A stretch of DNA of 64,000 nt from Streptomyces sp. BA2 (GTDB taxonomy: Bacteria > Actinomycetota > Actinomycetes > Streptomycetales > Streptomycetaceae): contig NZ_WSRO01000002.1 of the NCBI RefSeq assembly GCF_009769735.1, positions 186,001 through 250,000 of the forward strand, given 5' to 3'. Positions 35,382 through 45,773 of this stretch are shown here, piece by piece. A program made the translations under genes and the position numbers. The number at the start of each line of letters is the position of its first letter. The first letter of the stretch is position 1. A model generated the notes under the pieces. The model searched no databases. It worked only from the letters and a program-made list of their open reading frames with translations, and was not told where the DNA came from.

Positions 35382-35705
35382 GTGCCGTACGGGTTCACGT
35401 TGGACCAGGACAGCGCGGTCAACTTCGCCGAGGCGACCGCCCCGACCTGCTGCTTCATCGACCAGCGTCCGGGTCAGGGACACGGCGCAGTGGGCACCTG
35501 GATGGATGAACTCGGTTCCGAGTGCGGGGAATGGCCCTTGCTGACCGCGTACCTGGAGATGATCGCGCACGTAATGGAGACCGGCGAGGCCCTGGACAAC
35601 CACGTCCCCCGCATCGATCCGCCGGGAGACCTGTCCTGGCGCGCCCGAGTGACCGAACCGCCACCCGCCGCGGGCACGCATCCGGGGCGACAGCTGGTGC
35701 TGTGA
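35382..35705 (+). CDS. Hypothetical protein, possibly partial
   Basis: From a GTG at 35382 the frame encodes about 107 residues beginning VPYGFTLDQDSAVNFAEATA and containing GTWMDELGSECGEWPLLTAYLE. A GGCGGAAG stretch precedes the GTG. Codon use looks coding here, while the open frame upstream (back to 35166) does not. I do not recognise a domain. It may be the end of a larger lost gene. Confidence 0.4.
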   Translation: MPYGFTLDQDSAVNFAEATAPTCCFIDQRPGQGHGAVGTWMDELGSECGEWPLLTAYLEMIAHVMETGEALDNHVPRIDPPGDLSWRARVTEPPPAAGTHPGRQLVL

Positions 35706-35716
35706 CCGCATAGGTT

Positions 35717-35756
35717 CGCCGGGACGCCGGGACGCCGGGACGGCGGGTCGGCGGGT
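35717..35756. repeat. Tandem 8-nt repeat
   Basis: Three copies of CGCCGGGA are followed by two copies of the related CGGCGGGT. It lies between convergent genes and has no evident role. Confidence 0.75.
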
Positions 35757-35889
35757 GGAGCGGTTGGTTGGGCGGTGACGTTCGTTCCGACCGCTGGATG
35801 TGTGGTGGCCGAGCCTGTGCGGGTCCGCCGACTGACCGTTCACGAAGGGCAGAGGTCTGTCGGCGACGTACTTCAGGCCGCAGAGCGCG

Positions 35890-36954
35890 TCAAACGTCCC
35901 GAGGGCTGTCCGTCGCCGACGCCGTGTCGTCGGTGCTGAGGCCGGCGGCGTGCCTGGCGGACAGTTCAGGCGGGGTCTTCCCTGCGGCGAGGTGCTCCAG
36001 TACCTCTGCGAGTTCCCGGCAGGCACTCCGCACCGATCGTCGGGTGGCACGCTGTTCAGCGACCATGGCAGACAACAAGAGCGCCGTCAGCGCGGTGGCA
36101 CCGTTGAACGCCTGAAGTTTGGTCATGACCTCGATGGGCGACAGGTGGAGGAAGGCCCCTTGCTGCCTATTTGCCTCGAATGTGGTCAGCACCGAAGCGA
36201 ACAACGCGCACAACATGCTCCCTGCCAGCTGGAAGCGCAAAGCCACCCAGATGAGCAGCGGGAAGACGAGGAAAAGCAGGCTCAATTCGCCGACCACAGC
36301 CACAGGCACGACGATCAAGGCCGCAAGGCCCAGGAACAGCATCTCCTTCCAGCGCCTCAGTTGCAGTGGTCCAGCGGCGCCCAACAGCACGAGCAGGAGC
36401 GGAGTGACCAGCAGGACACCCATCGCATCGCCCACCCACCAGGCCAGCCACACGGACCAGAACTGCCCTGTCCCCAGTCCACCGGTCAGCACCTGCAGCC
36501 CGACCCCCGCCGTAGCACTGATCAGCATGGCTCCGAGCCCGCCGATGAAAACCAGGGCAAGGCCATCCCGCAGACGTGAGATTCCGACCCGGAAACCAGC
36601 CCGTCGCAGCATCAGATAGGCGCAGAGCGGGGCGATGGTGTTGCCCGCCACGGTGACCAGTGTGGTGAGCTGAGGGGTGGTGAGGGACGCGATGATGAGG
36701 AAGGAACCAACAGCGATCCCGGGCCAGACCGCCACGCCGTAGACAAACAGTGCGGCGACGGCGACGCCGGTGGGCGGCCAAATGGGTGTGACGATCACTC
36801 CTTCGACGGTGAGTCGACCGTGCAGGCCCAGACGCCCGGACACGTAATAGCAGGCAGCCACGGCCAGCGCCTTGAGGACTATCTCCGAGGACTGCCGGAA
36901 CCGCCGAGTCACCAACACAGAGCCATCAGACACCGACCGGCGCGCTTCGGCCAT
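35890..36954 (-). CDS. MASE1-domain integral membrane sensor
   Basis: A 354-residue membrane protein with a MASE1 sensory domain (about 20-315) of some eight hydrophobic segments, including GVIVTPIWPPTGVAVAALF and SVWLAWWVGDAMGVLLVTPL, both typical of MASE1. A short cytoplasmic tail after about 300 is Arg-rich and then Ser/Thr-rich and disordered; there is no attached output domain. The SpoIIE-type phosphatase gene lies 92 bases upstream in the same direction. In many actinobacteria a MASE1 domain is fused to such a phosphatase, so here the sensor and output may be a split pair. The signal is unknown. Confidence 0.82.
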   Translation of the reverse strand: MAEARRSVSDGSVLVTRRFRQSSEIVLKALAVAACYYVSGRLGLHGRLTVEGVIVTPIWPPTGVAVAALFVYGVAVWPGIAVGSFLIIASLTTPQLTTLVTVAGNTIAPLCAYLMLRRAGFRVGISRLRDGLALVFIGGLGAMLISATAGVGLQVLTGGLGTGQFWSVWLAWWVGDAMGVLLVTPLLLVLLGAAGPLQLRRWKEMLFLGLAALIVVPVAVVGELSLLFLVFPLLIWVALRFQLAGSMLCALFASVLTTFEANRQQGAFLHLSPIEVMTKLQAFNGATALTALLLSAMVAEQRATRRSVRSACRELAEVLEHLAAGKTPPELSARHAAGLSTDDTASATDSPRDV

Positions 36955-37046
36955 GCGAAGGCCCTGCCCATGTCCGAGCGCGTCCGCAGTCTTCGGGCGT
37001 CTTCCCCCCTCGCCTCAGTCCACGGGCGTGCGGTGGGGGGGCACCA

Positions 37047-37871
37047 CTACAGGGCGCCGGCGTCGTGGCCGACGACGAGGACGGCGGCATCGTCCTCATG
37101 CCCCACCGTGTCCGCCAGCCGCATTACACCGCCTACAAGAGCGTTGATGCCCAGCCCGGCAGCGGTAGTGATCTCGGCGAGGCGCATCACCCGCCGCAGG
37201 CCGTCATCGAGGCTCAGTGACGGCCCTTCCACCACTCCGTCGGTCAGCAGCACGACGACACCATCCGTGGTGAGACGGCGGCACACCACGGGGTACTCGG
37301 CGCCTTCGAGCACGCCGAGCGGGGGGCCGCACTCACCTTCGTCGATACCAGACCGGCCGTCGGCCGTGGCCCAGATGTGGGGGATGTGGCCGGCCCGAGC
37401 GCACTCCAAGGCGCCGGTGGCCGGATCAAGCCGGAGAAAACTACACGTCGCGAAGAGGTCCGCGCCCAGGGCGACCAGGAGATCGTTGGTACGCATGAGC
37501 AGTTCCCCTGGGTCGCCCGTGACGGAGGCCAGCGCACGCAAGGCCACACGGACCTGCCCCATGAACGCGGCGGCCTTGATGTTGTGCCCCTGCACGTCAC
37601 CGATGGACAGGCCGATACGGCCGTCGGGCATCGTGAAGGCGTCGTACCAGTCTCCCCCGACGTTGAGCCCGTGATTGGCGGGCATGTAGCCCACGGCCAG
37701 CCGGACGCCAGGAGGCTGCGGAAGATCATGAGGCAGCATGCCGCGCTGCAGCGCCACTGCCAGCTCAACCCGGGAGCGCTGCATCTCAGCGAGCTCCCGA
37801 GCCCGGGCAGTCAGCGCCCCGAGCCTGGCGAGCAGCTCGTCACTGTCGTCGGCCGCCTGCGTACGGAACAT
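37047..37871 (-). CDS. SpoIIE/RsbU-type serine phosphatase
   Basis: A 274-residue PP2C-type phosphatase. An N-terminal coiled-coil-like helix (about 5-45, DELLARLGALTARARELAEM) leads to the catalytic domain with GGDWYDAF, SIGDVQGHNIKAA, CARAGHIPHIW and LLTDGVVEG. The start at 37871 is chosen because the helix begins there; the open frame extends to 37991 without similarity. The coiled-coil start is typical of enzymes joined to a sensor; the MASE1 membrane protein is encoded directly downstream. Likely targets are STAS-domain proteins. Confidence 0.85.
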   Translation of the reverse strand: MFRTQAADDSDELLARLGALTARARELAEMQRSRVELAVALQRGMLPHDLPQPPGVRLAVGYMPANHGLNVGGDWYDAFTMPDGRIGLSIGDVQGHNIKAAAFMGQVRVALRALASVTGDPGELLMRTNDLLVALGADLFATCSFLRLDPATGALECARAGHIPHIWATADGRSGIDEGECGPPLGVLEGAEYPVVCRRLTTDGVVVLLTDGVVEGPSLSLDDGLRRVMRLAEITTAAGLGINALVGGVMRLADTVGHEDDAAVLVVGHDAGAL

Positions 37872-38285
37872 TGATCGCCCCGGTTCCGCGAGAGCACCCC
37901 GCGTCAGTTCAGCTGGTCTCCGCCACATGCACCACTGGCACAACCTCGCGCTCAAGTCTGCCCGCAAAGGGCGACCATCGCACCCTGTCACGCCTCCCCC
38001 GAAAATCCATACGGCTCCCTGAGCGAGCGGCGTGCCACCAGATCGTCACGGCCCGGCCGTGGTGACCGGTGCCGCTGTTCCTGCGCAGCGGCATCCTGTT
38101 GATGCTCCTGCCCCGGCAGACGCGCTACGCCGCCCCGGCCGAGCCGAGCGGCGGGGGATCGCCCATGCGCTGCGCACCGTCGCCGACCTCATCCAAGCCG
38201 CCGACGGCATCTTGTGGGCACGCCGGCGACTGTGCGGAGCTGTGCCGCGCGGCAGGTGATGCCATGGCCACCAGGCCTGTCGCCC
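37872..38285. other. Intergenic; nothing recognised
   Basis: About 410 bases upstream of the phosphatase gene and past the end of the Sir2 gene. No hairpin, palindrome or convincing gene was seen. Confidence 0.4.
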
Positions 38286-39179
38286 TCAGGGACACACCCG
38301 CGTCACCAGGGCGGGCAGCGCCTCCCCGAGGGGCAACTCGACTCGCTGGGTGGCCCAACGGTCACCTCGGGTCGGGCCCTGATTGACGATCAGGACCGGC
38401 GTGCCGGAATCCGCCGCCTGGCGCACGAAACGCAGCCCGGACATGACGGTGAGGGAGGAGCCGAGCACCAGCAGGACGGCAGCCTCCTCGACAAGGTGTC
38501 GGCACGCCGCAACCCGCTCGAGGGGCACATTCTCTCCGAAGAAAACGACGTCAGGCTTGAGGACCCCGTCGCCACAGGCCGAACACGCCACCACCCGGAA
38601 CTCGCGCACCGCCTCCTCGGGCAGTTCGACGTCACCGTCCGGATTGACCCGCGCCGCACGGTAACGCTCGGCGGCAGCCTCGAACCCCGGATTGACTTCA
38701 CGCAGCCGTTGGTCGAGCTCCGAACGGGCGCTGCCTTGCCCACAGGCCAGGCATACCACCCTGCTTAGGCTTCCATGGAGTTCGATGACATCCCGGGCCC
38801 CGGCGGATTGCTGCAGCCCGTCGACGTTCTGTGTGATCACACCGGTGACCAGACCTGCTTCGGCCAAGGCGGTCACGGCCCGATGACCGGCGTTCGGACG
38901 GGCGCGCGTCATGGCCCGCCACCCCAGCTGACTGCGAGCCCAATACCGCCGCCTGGCCTGCTCGGCGCCGACGAACTCCTGGTACGTCATGGGAGTGTGC
39001 CGACGCAGGGAGCCGTGCTCGCCACGGTAGTCCGGGATGCCGGACTCGGTGGACAGCCCGGCCCCGCTCAGTACCGCGACCCCGCCTCCGCGCACCGCCT
39101 CGACGACGGCCGTGAGGTCGGTCAGGGCCGGGGGCAAGCCGCCAGTGGGCTCCCAGGTCAGCGTGGGGCGTGTCCGCAT
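38286..39179 (-). CDS. Sir2-family NAD-dependent protein deacylase
   Basis: A 297-residue sirtuin. NAD-binding motifs are SGAGLSTESGIPDYRG (near 38-53), TQNVDGLQ with the catalytic His in ELHGS, and GSSLTV. Four Cys in two pairs (CLACG and CSACG) make the zinc site. The C-terminal part ends LPALVTRVCP. The start at 39179 places the first conserved block at a normal distance; the open frame continues to 39404 over the P450 promoter. It is divergent from a cytochrome P450 gene. It removes acyl groups from lysines using NAD; targets are unknown. Confidence 0.92.
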   Translation of the reverse strand: MRTRPTLTWEPTGGLPPALTDLTAVVEAVRGGGVAVLSGAGLSTESGIPDYRGEHGSLRRHTPMTYQEFVGAEQARRRYWARSQLGWRAMTRARPNAGHRAVTALAEAGLVTGVITQNVDGLQQSAGARDVIELHGSLSRVVCLACGQGSARSELDQRLREVNPGFEAAAERYRAARVNPDGDVELPEEAVREFRVVACSACGDGVLKPDVVFFGENVPLERVAACRHLVEEAAVLLVLGSSLTVMSGLRFVRQAADSGTPVLIVNQGPTRGDRWATQRVELPLGEALPALVTRVCP

Positions 39180-39333
39180 GACTGCCAGCCTACGTTTCGG
39201 ACGCCCGCGTACGGCGATCACACGGACATCAGCGCGAATCCCACCAGGCCGCTGATGCGCGCTGTGGAACTGTTGGCGTTCAATCCAGCATCGACAGGGG
39301 CGGGTCTCCGATTTCCGACTGGACGTCAGCGCA

Positions 39334-40524
39334 GTGGACGGTGACAACGAAATGGGAGGCAACGTGGGATCTGTGGTGCACGGCAGCGGGGGGCACGCGT
39401 ACACCTCGGGTTCCTGCCACAGTGCCCTGGACGGGCCCGCTCCGGCGGACCGCCGGCTCGTCAGTTCCTATGGCGAGGCACGCCGGTTCCTGGTCGACCC
39501 GCGGAACAGCCGCGCCCGTCTGTTGCAAGTACCGTCCGGACCGGCTTCCGCGATGTCGGTGACGGAGATGGACCCACCGCAACACACGCGCATCCGTACC
39601 CTGGTGAGCTCCGCCTTCTCTGCCCGCGCGATCACGCGGCGCGTTCCGATGCTGCAACGGCGTGCGCATGCTCTGACCGAACGCATGCGCAGGTCGGGGG
39701 CCAACTGTGACGTGATGACCGAATTCTGTATCCCCTTCGCCTACGCGACGCACTGCGACGTGCTCGGAGTACCGGAACAAGTGCGAGGGGAGCTGTACCG
39801 CTGGTCGTGTGCGAGATCGGCTGGCCCCGACACGAGCGGACCGCAGCTGTATCGGGCGGAGACGGGTCTACATCGCGCTGTGAGCGACCTGCTTCTCTCT
39901 TCCCGTCGCCTTGGCGGACTTTTGGGGGAATTGGCCGAAGCTCACAAAGGTGGTGCTGTGAGCGGGCAGGAGCTGACGGGGTTGGCCGCCTCTTTGTTCT
40001 TTGACGGGCACATCCTGGCTTCGAATCAGCTGGCCAACGCGCTGCTTTGCCTTTTTGTCCACCCCAGCCACCTGGCCCGCCTGCTGGCCGACCCTGCGCT
40101 GCTGGACGCGACGGTCGAGGAGACGCTGCGCTACAGCCCGTCCATCACCATAGGCATGACTCGATTGACACATACCGGGTCCCGTGCCGCGGTGGCCTTC
40201 GGCACAGCGAACCGAGACCCGCACGTGTTCAACGAGCCCGACCGCTTCATCCCCCTGCGCGCCGCACCCCACCATCTGTCCTTCGGACGGGGCCCTCACC
40301 ACTGCCTCGGCGCCGAGCTCGTCCGCGCAGAACTTCGCACGGCGCTGACTGTCCTGTTCAACCGCCTACCGGGTCTTCGGCTGGCTGCTGCCGACGACGC
40401 CGTGACCTGGAGTGCCAGTGCCACGGTCCGCGGCCCCCAGAAGTTGCCCGTCAAATGGGACCACACGACCGGCGCCCAACGCCTCGGCTCTCGGCGCGTT
40501 AAGAGGCCGCGCAGATGGGCGTGA
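39334..40524 (+). CDS. Cytochrome P450
   Basis: A 396-residue P450. The heme ligand is Cys in FGRGPHHCLGAELVRAEL, ExxR is ETLRY, and the C-helix/ligand block DPPQHTRIRTLVSSAFSA is normal. The I-helix reads LAASLFFDGHILASNQLANAL and lacks the usual acid-alcohol pair (AGxDTT), as in unusual members like CYP121. The start is uncertain: GTG 39334, ATG 39352 or GTG 39364, the last with the best GGAGG site. It is divergent from the Sir2 gene and has no ferredoxin partner nearby. The substrate is unknown; a role in natural-product oxidation is likely from the family. Confidence 0.85.
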   Translation: MDGDNEMGGNVGSVVHGSGGHAYTSGSCHSALDGPAPADRRLVSSYGEARRFLVDPRNSRARLLQVPSGPASAMSVTEMDPPQHTRIRTLVSSAFSARAITRRVPMLQRRAHALTERMRRSGANCDVMTEFCIPFAYATHCDVLGVPEQVRGELYRWSCARSAGPDTSGPQLYRAETGLHRAVSDLLLSSRRLGGLLGELAEAHKGGAVSGQELTGLAASLFFDGHILASNQLANALLCLFVHPSHLARLLADPALLDATVEETLRYSPSITIGMTRLTHTGSRAAVAFGTANRDPHVFNEPDRFIPLRAAPHHLSFGRGPHHCLGAELVRAELRTALTVLFNRLPGLRLAAADDAVTWSASATVRGPQKLPVKWDHTTGAQRLGSRRVKRPRRWA

Positions 40525-40528
40525 GTGA

Positions 40529-40752
40529 ATGAGCGACGAGTCGGGTGCCTTCTGGAACCGCGCCGAGATGGAGAATGACAAGATTTCGTACGCAGCGCTG
40601 TCCTCGACGACCCGGCGCCCGGCGCCGCGGCGGGCGTCACCATCGCTGAGGGCCTGACCCAGGAGTCGGCCGCGCATGTCCCGCACACCACGGAGAGCCT
40701 GATGGTGCTCTCCGGAACGGCGGTCGTCGGCCAGCTTCCGCGCAAGCTGTGA
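40529..40752 (+). pseudogene. Frameshifted small gene remnant
   Basis: An ATG four bases past the P450 stop opens MSDESGAFWNRAEMENDK, which stops near 40657; in another frame the stretch VLDDPAPGAAAGVTIAEGLT continues to HVPHTTESLMVLSGTAVV and a stop at 40752. The second part has a cupin-like look. Together they suggest one broken gene. The family is not certain. Confidence 0.3.
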
Positions 40753-40766
40753 ACCTCAACGGAGCG

Positions 40767-43700
40767 TCACTCGTCGAAAACCCCCAGCCGGTGCGCGATG
40801 GCCGCGGCCTCCCCTCGGCCTGAAGCGCCCAGCTTGGCCAGGATGTTGGAGACATGCACGCTCGCCGTCTTCGGCGAGATGAACAGCTCCTGCGCGATTC
40901 TCCGGTTGCTCCGCCCAGCGGCGACCAGCCGCAGCACGTCCCGCTCCCGGACGGTCAGCCCCAGCGCCGCAGCCGGCTCCGGGGGCGGGGCCGCCTCCCG
41001 ATCGCCCTGCCGCAGCGGGATCCGGGCGCGGCCGGCCAGCGTGGTGATCTCCGTCCCGAGCGGCGTCGCGCCCAGCTCGCGCGTCACCGCCTCGGCCTGG
41101 CGCAGCAACTCACCGGCCGCTTCGCGGGACCCGGCGCCGCCATGGGTGATCAGGGCCTCCGCGAGCCGCAACCGGGCGGTGGCAAGCAGCACCGGGGCCT
41201 CCAACTGCTCGGTGGCGGCGACGGCCTCCGTCCAGCGGGCGATGGTGTCCCGGCCCTCGGTGGTGAGTAGTTCGGCCTCGGTCATCTGGGACAGCACGGC
41301 CCACAGCGGTGCGAATTCGGGCTGGCCCCGCATCGCCTCGCGGATCTGCTCCAGCGCCGCCTCGCGCCCCAGCTCGGCCACCGCGTGCCCGCGGGCCCGC
41401 GCCTCCGCCGCCGCGGCCTCGTACAGCAGCGGCCAGCCGTAGCGTTGGTGGCCGGGGGCGATGGCCTCGCCGACCGCCGTATCGAGCAGGGAGCGGACGT
41501 CGAGGATCCGGCCGTCGGCAGCCGCAAGGGCGATGGCGACCCGGGCCATGGCCAGGCTGTGCTGCGGCTCCGGGTAGCGGCCGGAGGTCCAGCTGTCGGA
41601 CTCCTCCATCAGCCGCCGGGCTTCGTCGTAGGCGCCCCGGGCCAGGGCCAGTTCCGCCCGCTGCCCGGCGATCTGCCCCCGGGTGCGGAGGCTCGCCCCG
41701 CGGCGGCCGCCTGCCCTCTTGAGCACCGCGTCGGCGTCGACCCAGCGGCCGAGCTGGGTGAGGGACTCGGCGAGGTTGGCGTCGATGAACGAGGCGGTGT
41801 CCGGCAGCCCGTGGCGCTCGGCAAGGCCGCTGCCCTCCTCGGCGACCTCGACGGCCTCGGTGTAGCGGCCGATGCCGTGCAGCGCAGTGGACAAGTTGCC
41901 GTGGCCTTGAAGCAGGACCCTGGCGTTGCCCGGTTCGAGGTCACGGGCGCACACGTCGCGAGCCCGCTCGAGTCCGGCCTCGACGTCGCCCAAGTTGATG
42001 GTGAGCCAGGCCAGGGTGAGCTGCGCGGCAAGGCCGGTGTTCTCGGCGCCCGTCATCCGGCAGAGTTCCACCGCCTCTTCGGCGGTCTCGACCGCCTTCG
42101 GCCCCGGCTGGTGCACGGCGTACCAGTGCGCCGCATGCGTCAGCACATCGGCGTGTACGACGGACGGCGCGAGGCCCTTGAGCAGCTTCTGGGCCTGGAC
42201 GATCTCGTCCCAGCCGTCGGAACGGGAGAGGTCGCGCACGAGTTGGTAGCGCTCGGTCCAGAACCAGGCCGCTCGCAGAGGGTCGCCTTCCAGTTTGCGC
42301 AGCGCCCGGTTGCAGAGGGCGAGCGCCCGCTCCCGCTCTCCCGCGAGGCGCGCGGCAACAGTCATCGCGGCGAGCAGGTCCACGAAGTCCCCGGGCATGT
42401 CCGGGGAGATGGCCGGGCTCAGGCCGTCCTCGACACCCTGCCGCATCGCCTTGCGGCGCAGCTCCTCGGGGGCGTCGTCCCACACCTCCAGTGCCCGCTC
42501 GAGCAGTTGGTGCTGCTCGGCGAACGCGTGCCGGCCACGGGCGGCGGCCGCCGCGGCGATCATCGCAGGCAGCGCTCTGGCGGGGTCGCGGGCGTCGAAC
42601 CAGTAACCGGCAAGGCGCCCGGCCCGCTCCTCGGACCGTACGAGCGTCGGATCGGCCTCCAGCGCCTCCGCATAGCGCCGGCTGAGCCGGGAGCGCTCCC
42701 CGGGCAGCAGGTCGCCGGCCACGGCCTCGCGCATCAGGGCGTGTCTGAAGCGGAAGGACTCACCCTCATGGGAGGGCTGCAGGACGGCGGCACCGACAGC
42801 GGCACGCAGGATCTCGATCAGTTCGTCCTCGGCGAGGCCCGTGACGGCGGCAAGGAGAGGGAACTCCACCTCGGACCCGCCCTCGGCGGCGATCCGCGCC
42901 ACGCGCTGCACCTCGTCCGGCAGTGCCTCGATCCGGACCAGCAACAGGTCGCGCAGGGATTCGCTGATGCCGCCCGGGGAGCCTTCGACGATGCTGCGGG
43001 CCAGCTCCTCCACGAAGAACGCGTTGCCCTCGGAGCGTTCGAAGACCCGGTCAAGGAGCTGCTCGGGCGGGGCATCGCCGCGAATGGCGGTGAGCTGGCG
43101 GCGGACTTCGGTGCGGTCGAAGCGGGGCAGCGCGAGGCTGGTGACGGTGCGCAGCCGCTCGTACTCGGCGAGGGCGGGGCGCAACGGGTGGCGACGGTGC
43201 AGGTCGTCGGCGCGGTAGGTGGCGACGATGAGCAGGCGGCTGTCGGTGACGGCGCGCAGCAGAAAGCTGAGCAGCTCGCGGGTGGAGCGGTCGGCCCAGT
43301 GCAGGTCCTCCAAGGCCAGGATGAGGGTCCGGTCCGCGGCGAGGCGCTCAAGGAGGCGGACGGTGAGCTCGAAGAGCCGGGCACGGCCGTCGGTTTCGGG
43401 GAGGCCCAGGTCCATCTCCCCGAGCTCGGGGAGCAGCCGGGCGAGCTCGCCCTCCTGGCCGGCGACGGCGGCGTGGAGTTCCGCGCCGAGCTGGCGTCGC
43501 AGGGAGCGCAGGGCGGTGGAGACGGGGTGGTACGGCAGGGCGTCGGCGCCGGTCTCGACGCAGCCGCCCAGGGCGACGACGGCCCCGTCCGCGGCGGCCC
43601 GGCCGAGAAACTCCTCCAGGAGCCGGGTCTTGCCGACGCCGGCCTCACCGCCGACGACCAGAGCGCAGGGCTCCCCGGCGTCCGCCCGGGACAGGGCCTC

Positions 43701-43775
43701 GCCGAGGGCGGCCAGTTCGGCGCTGCGGCCCACGAAGAAGGGGCTTATGTGACTGCTTTGCACGGTGCCGAGCAT
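40767..43775 (-). CDS. LAL-type LuxR-family transcriptional regulator
   Basis: A 1002-residue large ATP-binding LuxR regulator. An AAA/STAND ATPase domain occupies about 15-330 (Walker A GGEAGVGKT at 42-50, Walker B LILALEDLHWADRST); a long helical TPR-like region follows; the C-terminal LuxR helix-turn-helix (about 930-995) has LTVRERDVLRLVAAGRSNRRIAQELFISPKTASVHVSNI split over its helices. The start at 43775 (MLGTVQSSH) lies shortly before the ATPase domain; a longer frame would add a low-complexity Glu/Ile/Thr repeat. Such proteins often activate secondary-metabolism or sugar genes. A 59-residue basic protein gene lies just upstream. No obvious target cluster is adjacent. Confidence 0.9.
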   Translation of the reverse strand: MLGTVQSSHISPFFVGRSAELAALGEALSRADAGEPCALVVGGEAGVGKTRLLEEFLGRAAADGAVVALGGCVETGADALPYHPVSTALRSLRRQLGAELHAAVAGQEGELARLLPELGEMDLGLPETDGRARLFELTVRLLERLAADRTLILALEDLHWADRSTRELLSFLLRAVTDSRLLIVATYRADDLHRRHPLRPALAEYERLRTVTSLALPRFDRTEVRRQLTAIRGDAPPEQLLDRVFERSEGNAFFVEELARSIVEGSPGGISESLRDLLLVRIEALPDEVQRVARIAAEGGSEVEFPLLAAVTGLAEDELIEILRAAVGAAVLQPSHEGESFRFRHALMREAVAGDLLPGERSRLSRRYAEALEADPTLVRSEERAGRLAGYWFDARDPARALPAMIAAAAAARGRHAFAEQHQLLERALEVWDDAPEELRRKAMRQGVEDGLSPAISPDMPGDFVDLLAAMTVAARLAGERERALALCNRALRKLEGDPLRAAWFWTERYQLVRDLSRSDGWDEIVQAQKLLKGLAPSVVHADVLTHAAHWYAVHQPGPKAVETAEEAVELCRMTGAENTGLAAQLTLAWLTINLGDVEAGLERARDVCARDLEPGNARVLLQGHGNLSTALHGIGRYTEAVEVAEEGSGLAERHGLPDTASFIDANLAESLTQLGRWVDADAVLKRAGGRRGASLRTRGQIAGQRAELALARGAYDEARRLMEESDSWTSGRYPEPQHSLAMARVAIALAAADGRILDVRSLLDTAVGEAIAPGHQRYGWPLLYEAAAAEARARGHAVAELGREAALEQIREAMRGQPEFAPLWAVLSQMTEAELLTTEGRDTIARWTEAVAATEQLEAPVLLATARLRLAEALITHGGAGSREAAGELLRQAEAVTRELGATPLGTEITTLAGRARIPLRQGDREAAPPPEPAAALGLTVRERDVLRLVAAGRSNRRIAQELFISPKTASVHVSNILAKLGASGRGEAAAIAHRLGVFDE

Positions 43776-43808
43776 TGCATGACGTACGAGGTCAGGAACA
43801 GCGGATTC

Positions 43809-43856
43809 GATCTCGGTCTCGATCTCGGTCTCGATCTCGGCCCCGGCCTCGGTCTC
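43809..43856. repeat. Four-copy 12-nt tandem repeat upstream of the LuxR gene
   Basis: Two exact GATCTCGGTCTC units are followed by GATCTCGGCCCC and GGCCTCGGTCTC. It lies 34 bases upstream of the regulator's start codon, in its leader or promoter region. Confidence 0.8.
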
Positions 43857-43906
43857 GGCGGGGGCCGCTTCAGCCGGGCGCCCGGCCAGGCGACGCCCTT
43901 GCTCGC

Positions 43907-44086
43907 TCACGCGGTGCGGACGTAGCACTGACGGCTGGCGCCGCCGGAGGGCCTCTCTGCGGCGGAGATCCTGTCGGCAGTACGCACCGCCTTCGCGGCC
44001 TGCTTTGCCTCGCGGATCAGACGGCGCCGCGCCGCGCGGGCGAGCACCTCGGCCTGGCGAGCGCTTTGGAACTCGTGATGCATCAT
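43907..44086 (-). CDS. Small basic hypothetical protein
   Basis: A 59-residue protein starting at one of two adjacent ATG codons (44086, 44083) with AGGGAGACC upstream. The sequence MMHHEFQSARQAEVLARAAR and the Arg/Lys/Ala-rich helix after it form one long amphipathic helix, ending in a flexible tail. Similar small proteins are scattered in Streptomyces genomes. Function unknown. It lies 131 bases upstream of the LuxR gene in the same direction. Confidence 0.55.
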   Translation of the reverse strand: MMHHEFQSARQAEVLARAARRRLIREAKQAAKAVRTADRISAAERPSGGASRQCYVRTA

Positions 44087-45661
<1,575 letters not shown>

Positions 45662-45773
45662 GAGCACAGATCACAGACGCCTATGGAGGCCCGCCCCTTT
45701 GCCTCCTTGCCGCCGAGCGATGCCGGCAGCTCTCACGCCCGCCCGGGGCAACAGGGCGGGCAAGCGCCCGAGG

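Noticed and set aside
34313..35756. Short tandem repeats as a CRISPR array
   Set aside because: The repeats are 6-8 nt with no spacers of regular length and no cas genes nearby.
41385..43925. An 846-codon open frame on the plus strand
   Set aside because: It lies opposite the LuxR regulator gene, has no domain and the biased composition expected of an antisense frame in high-GC DNA.
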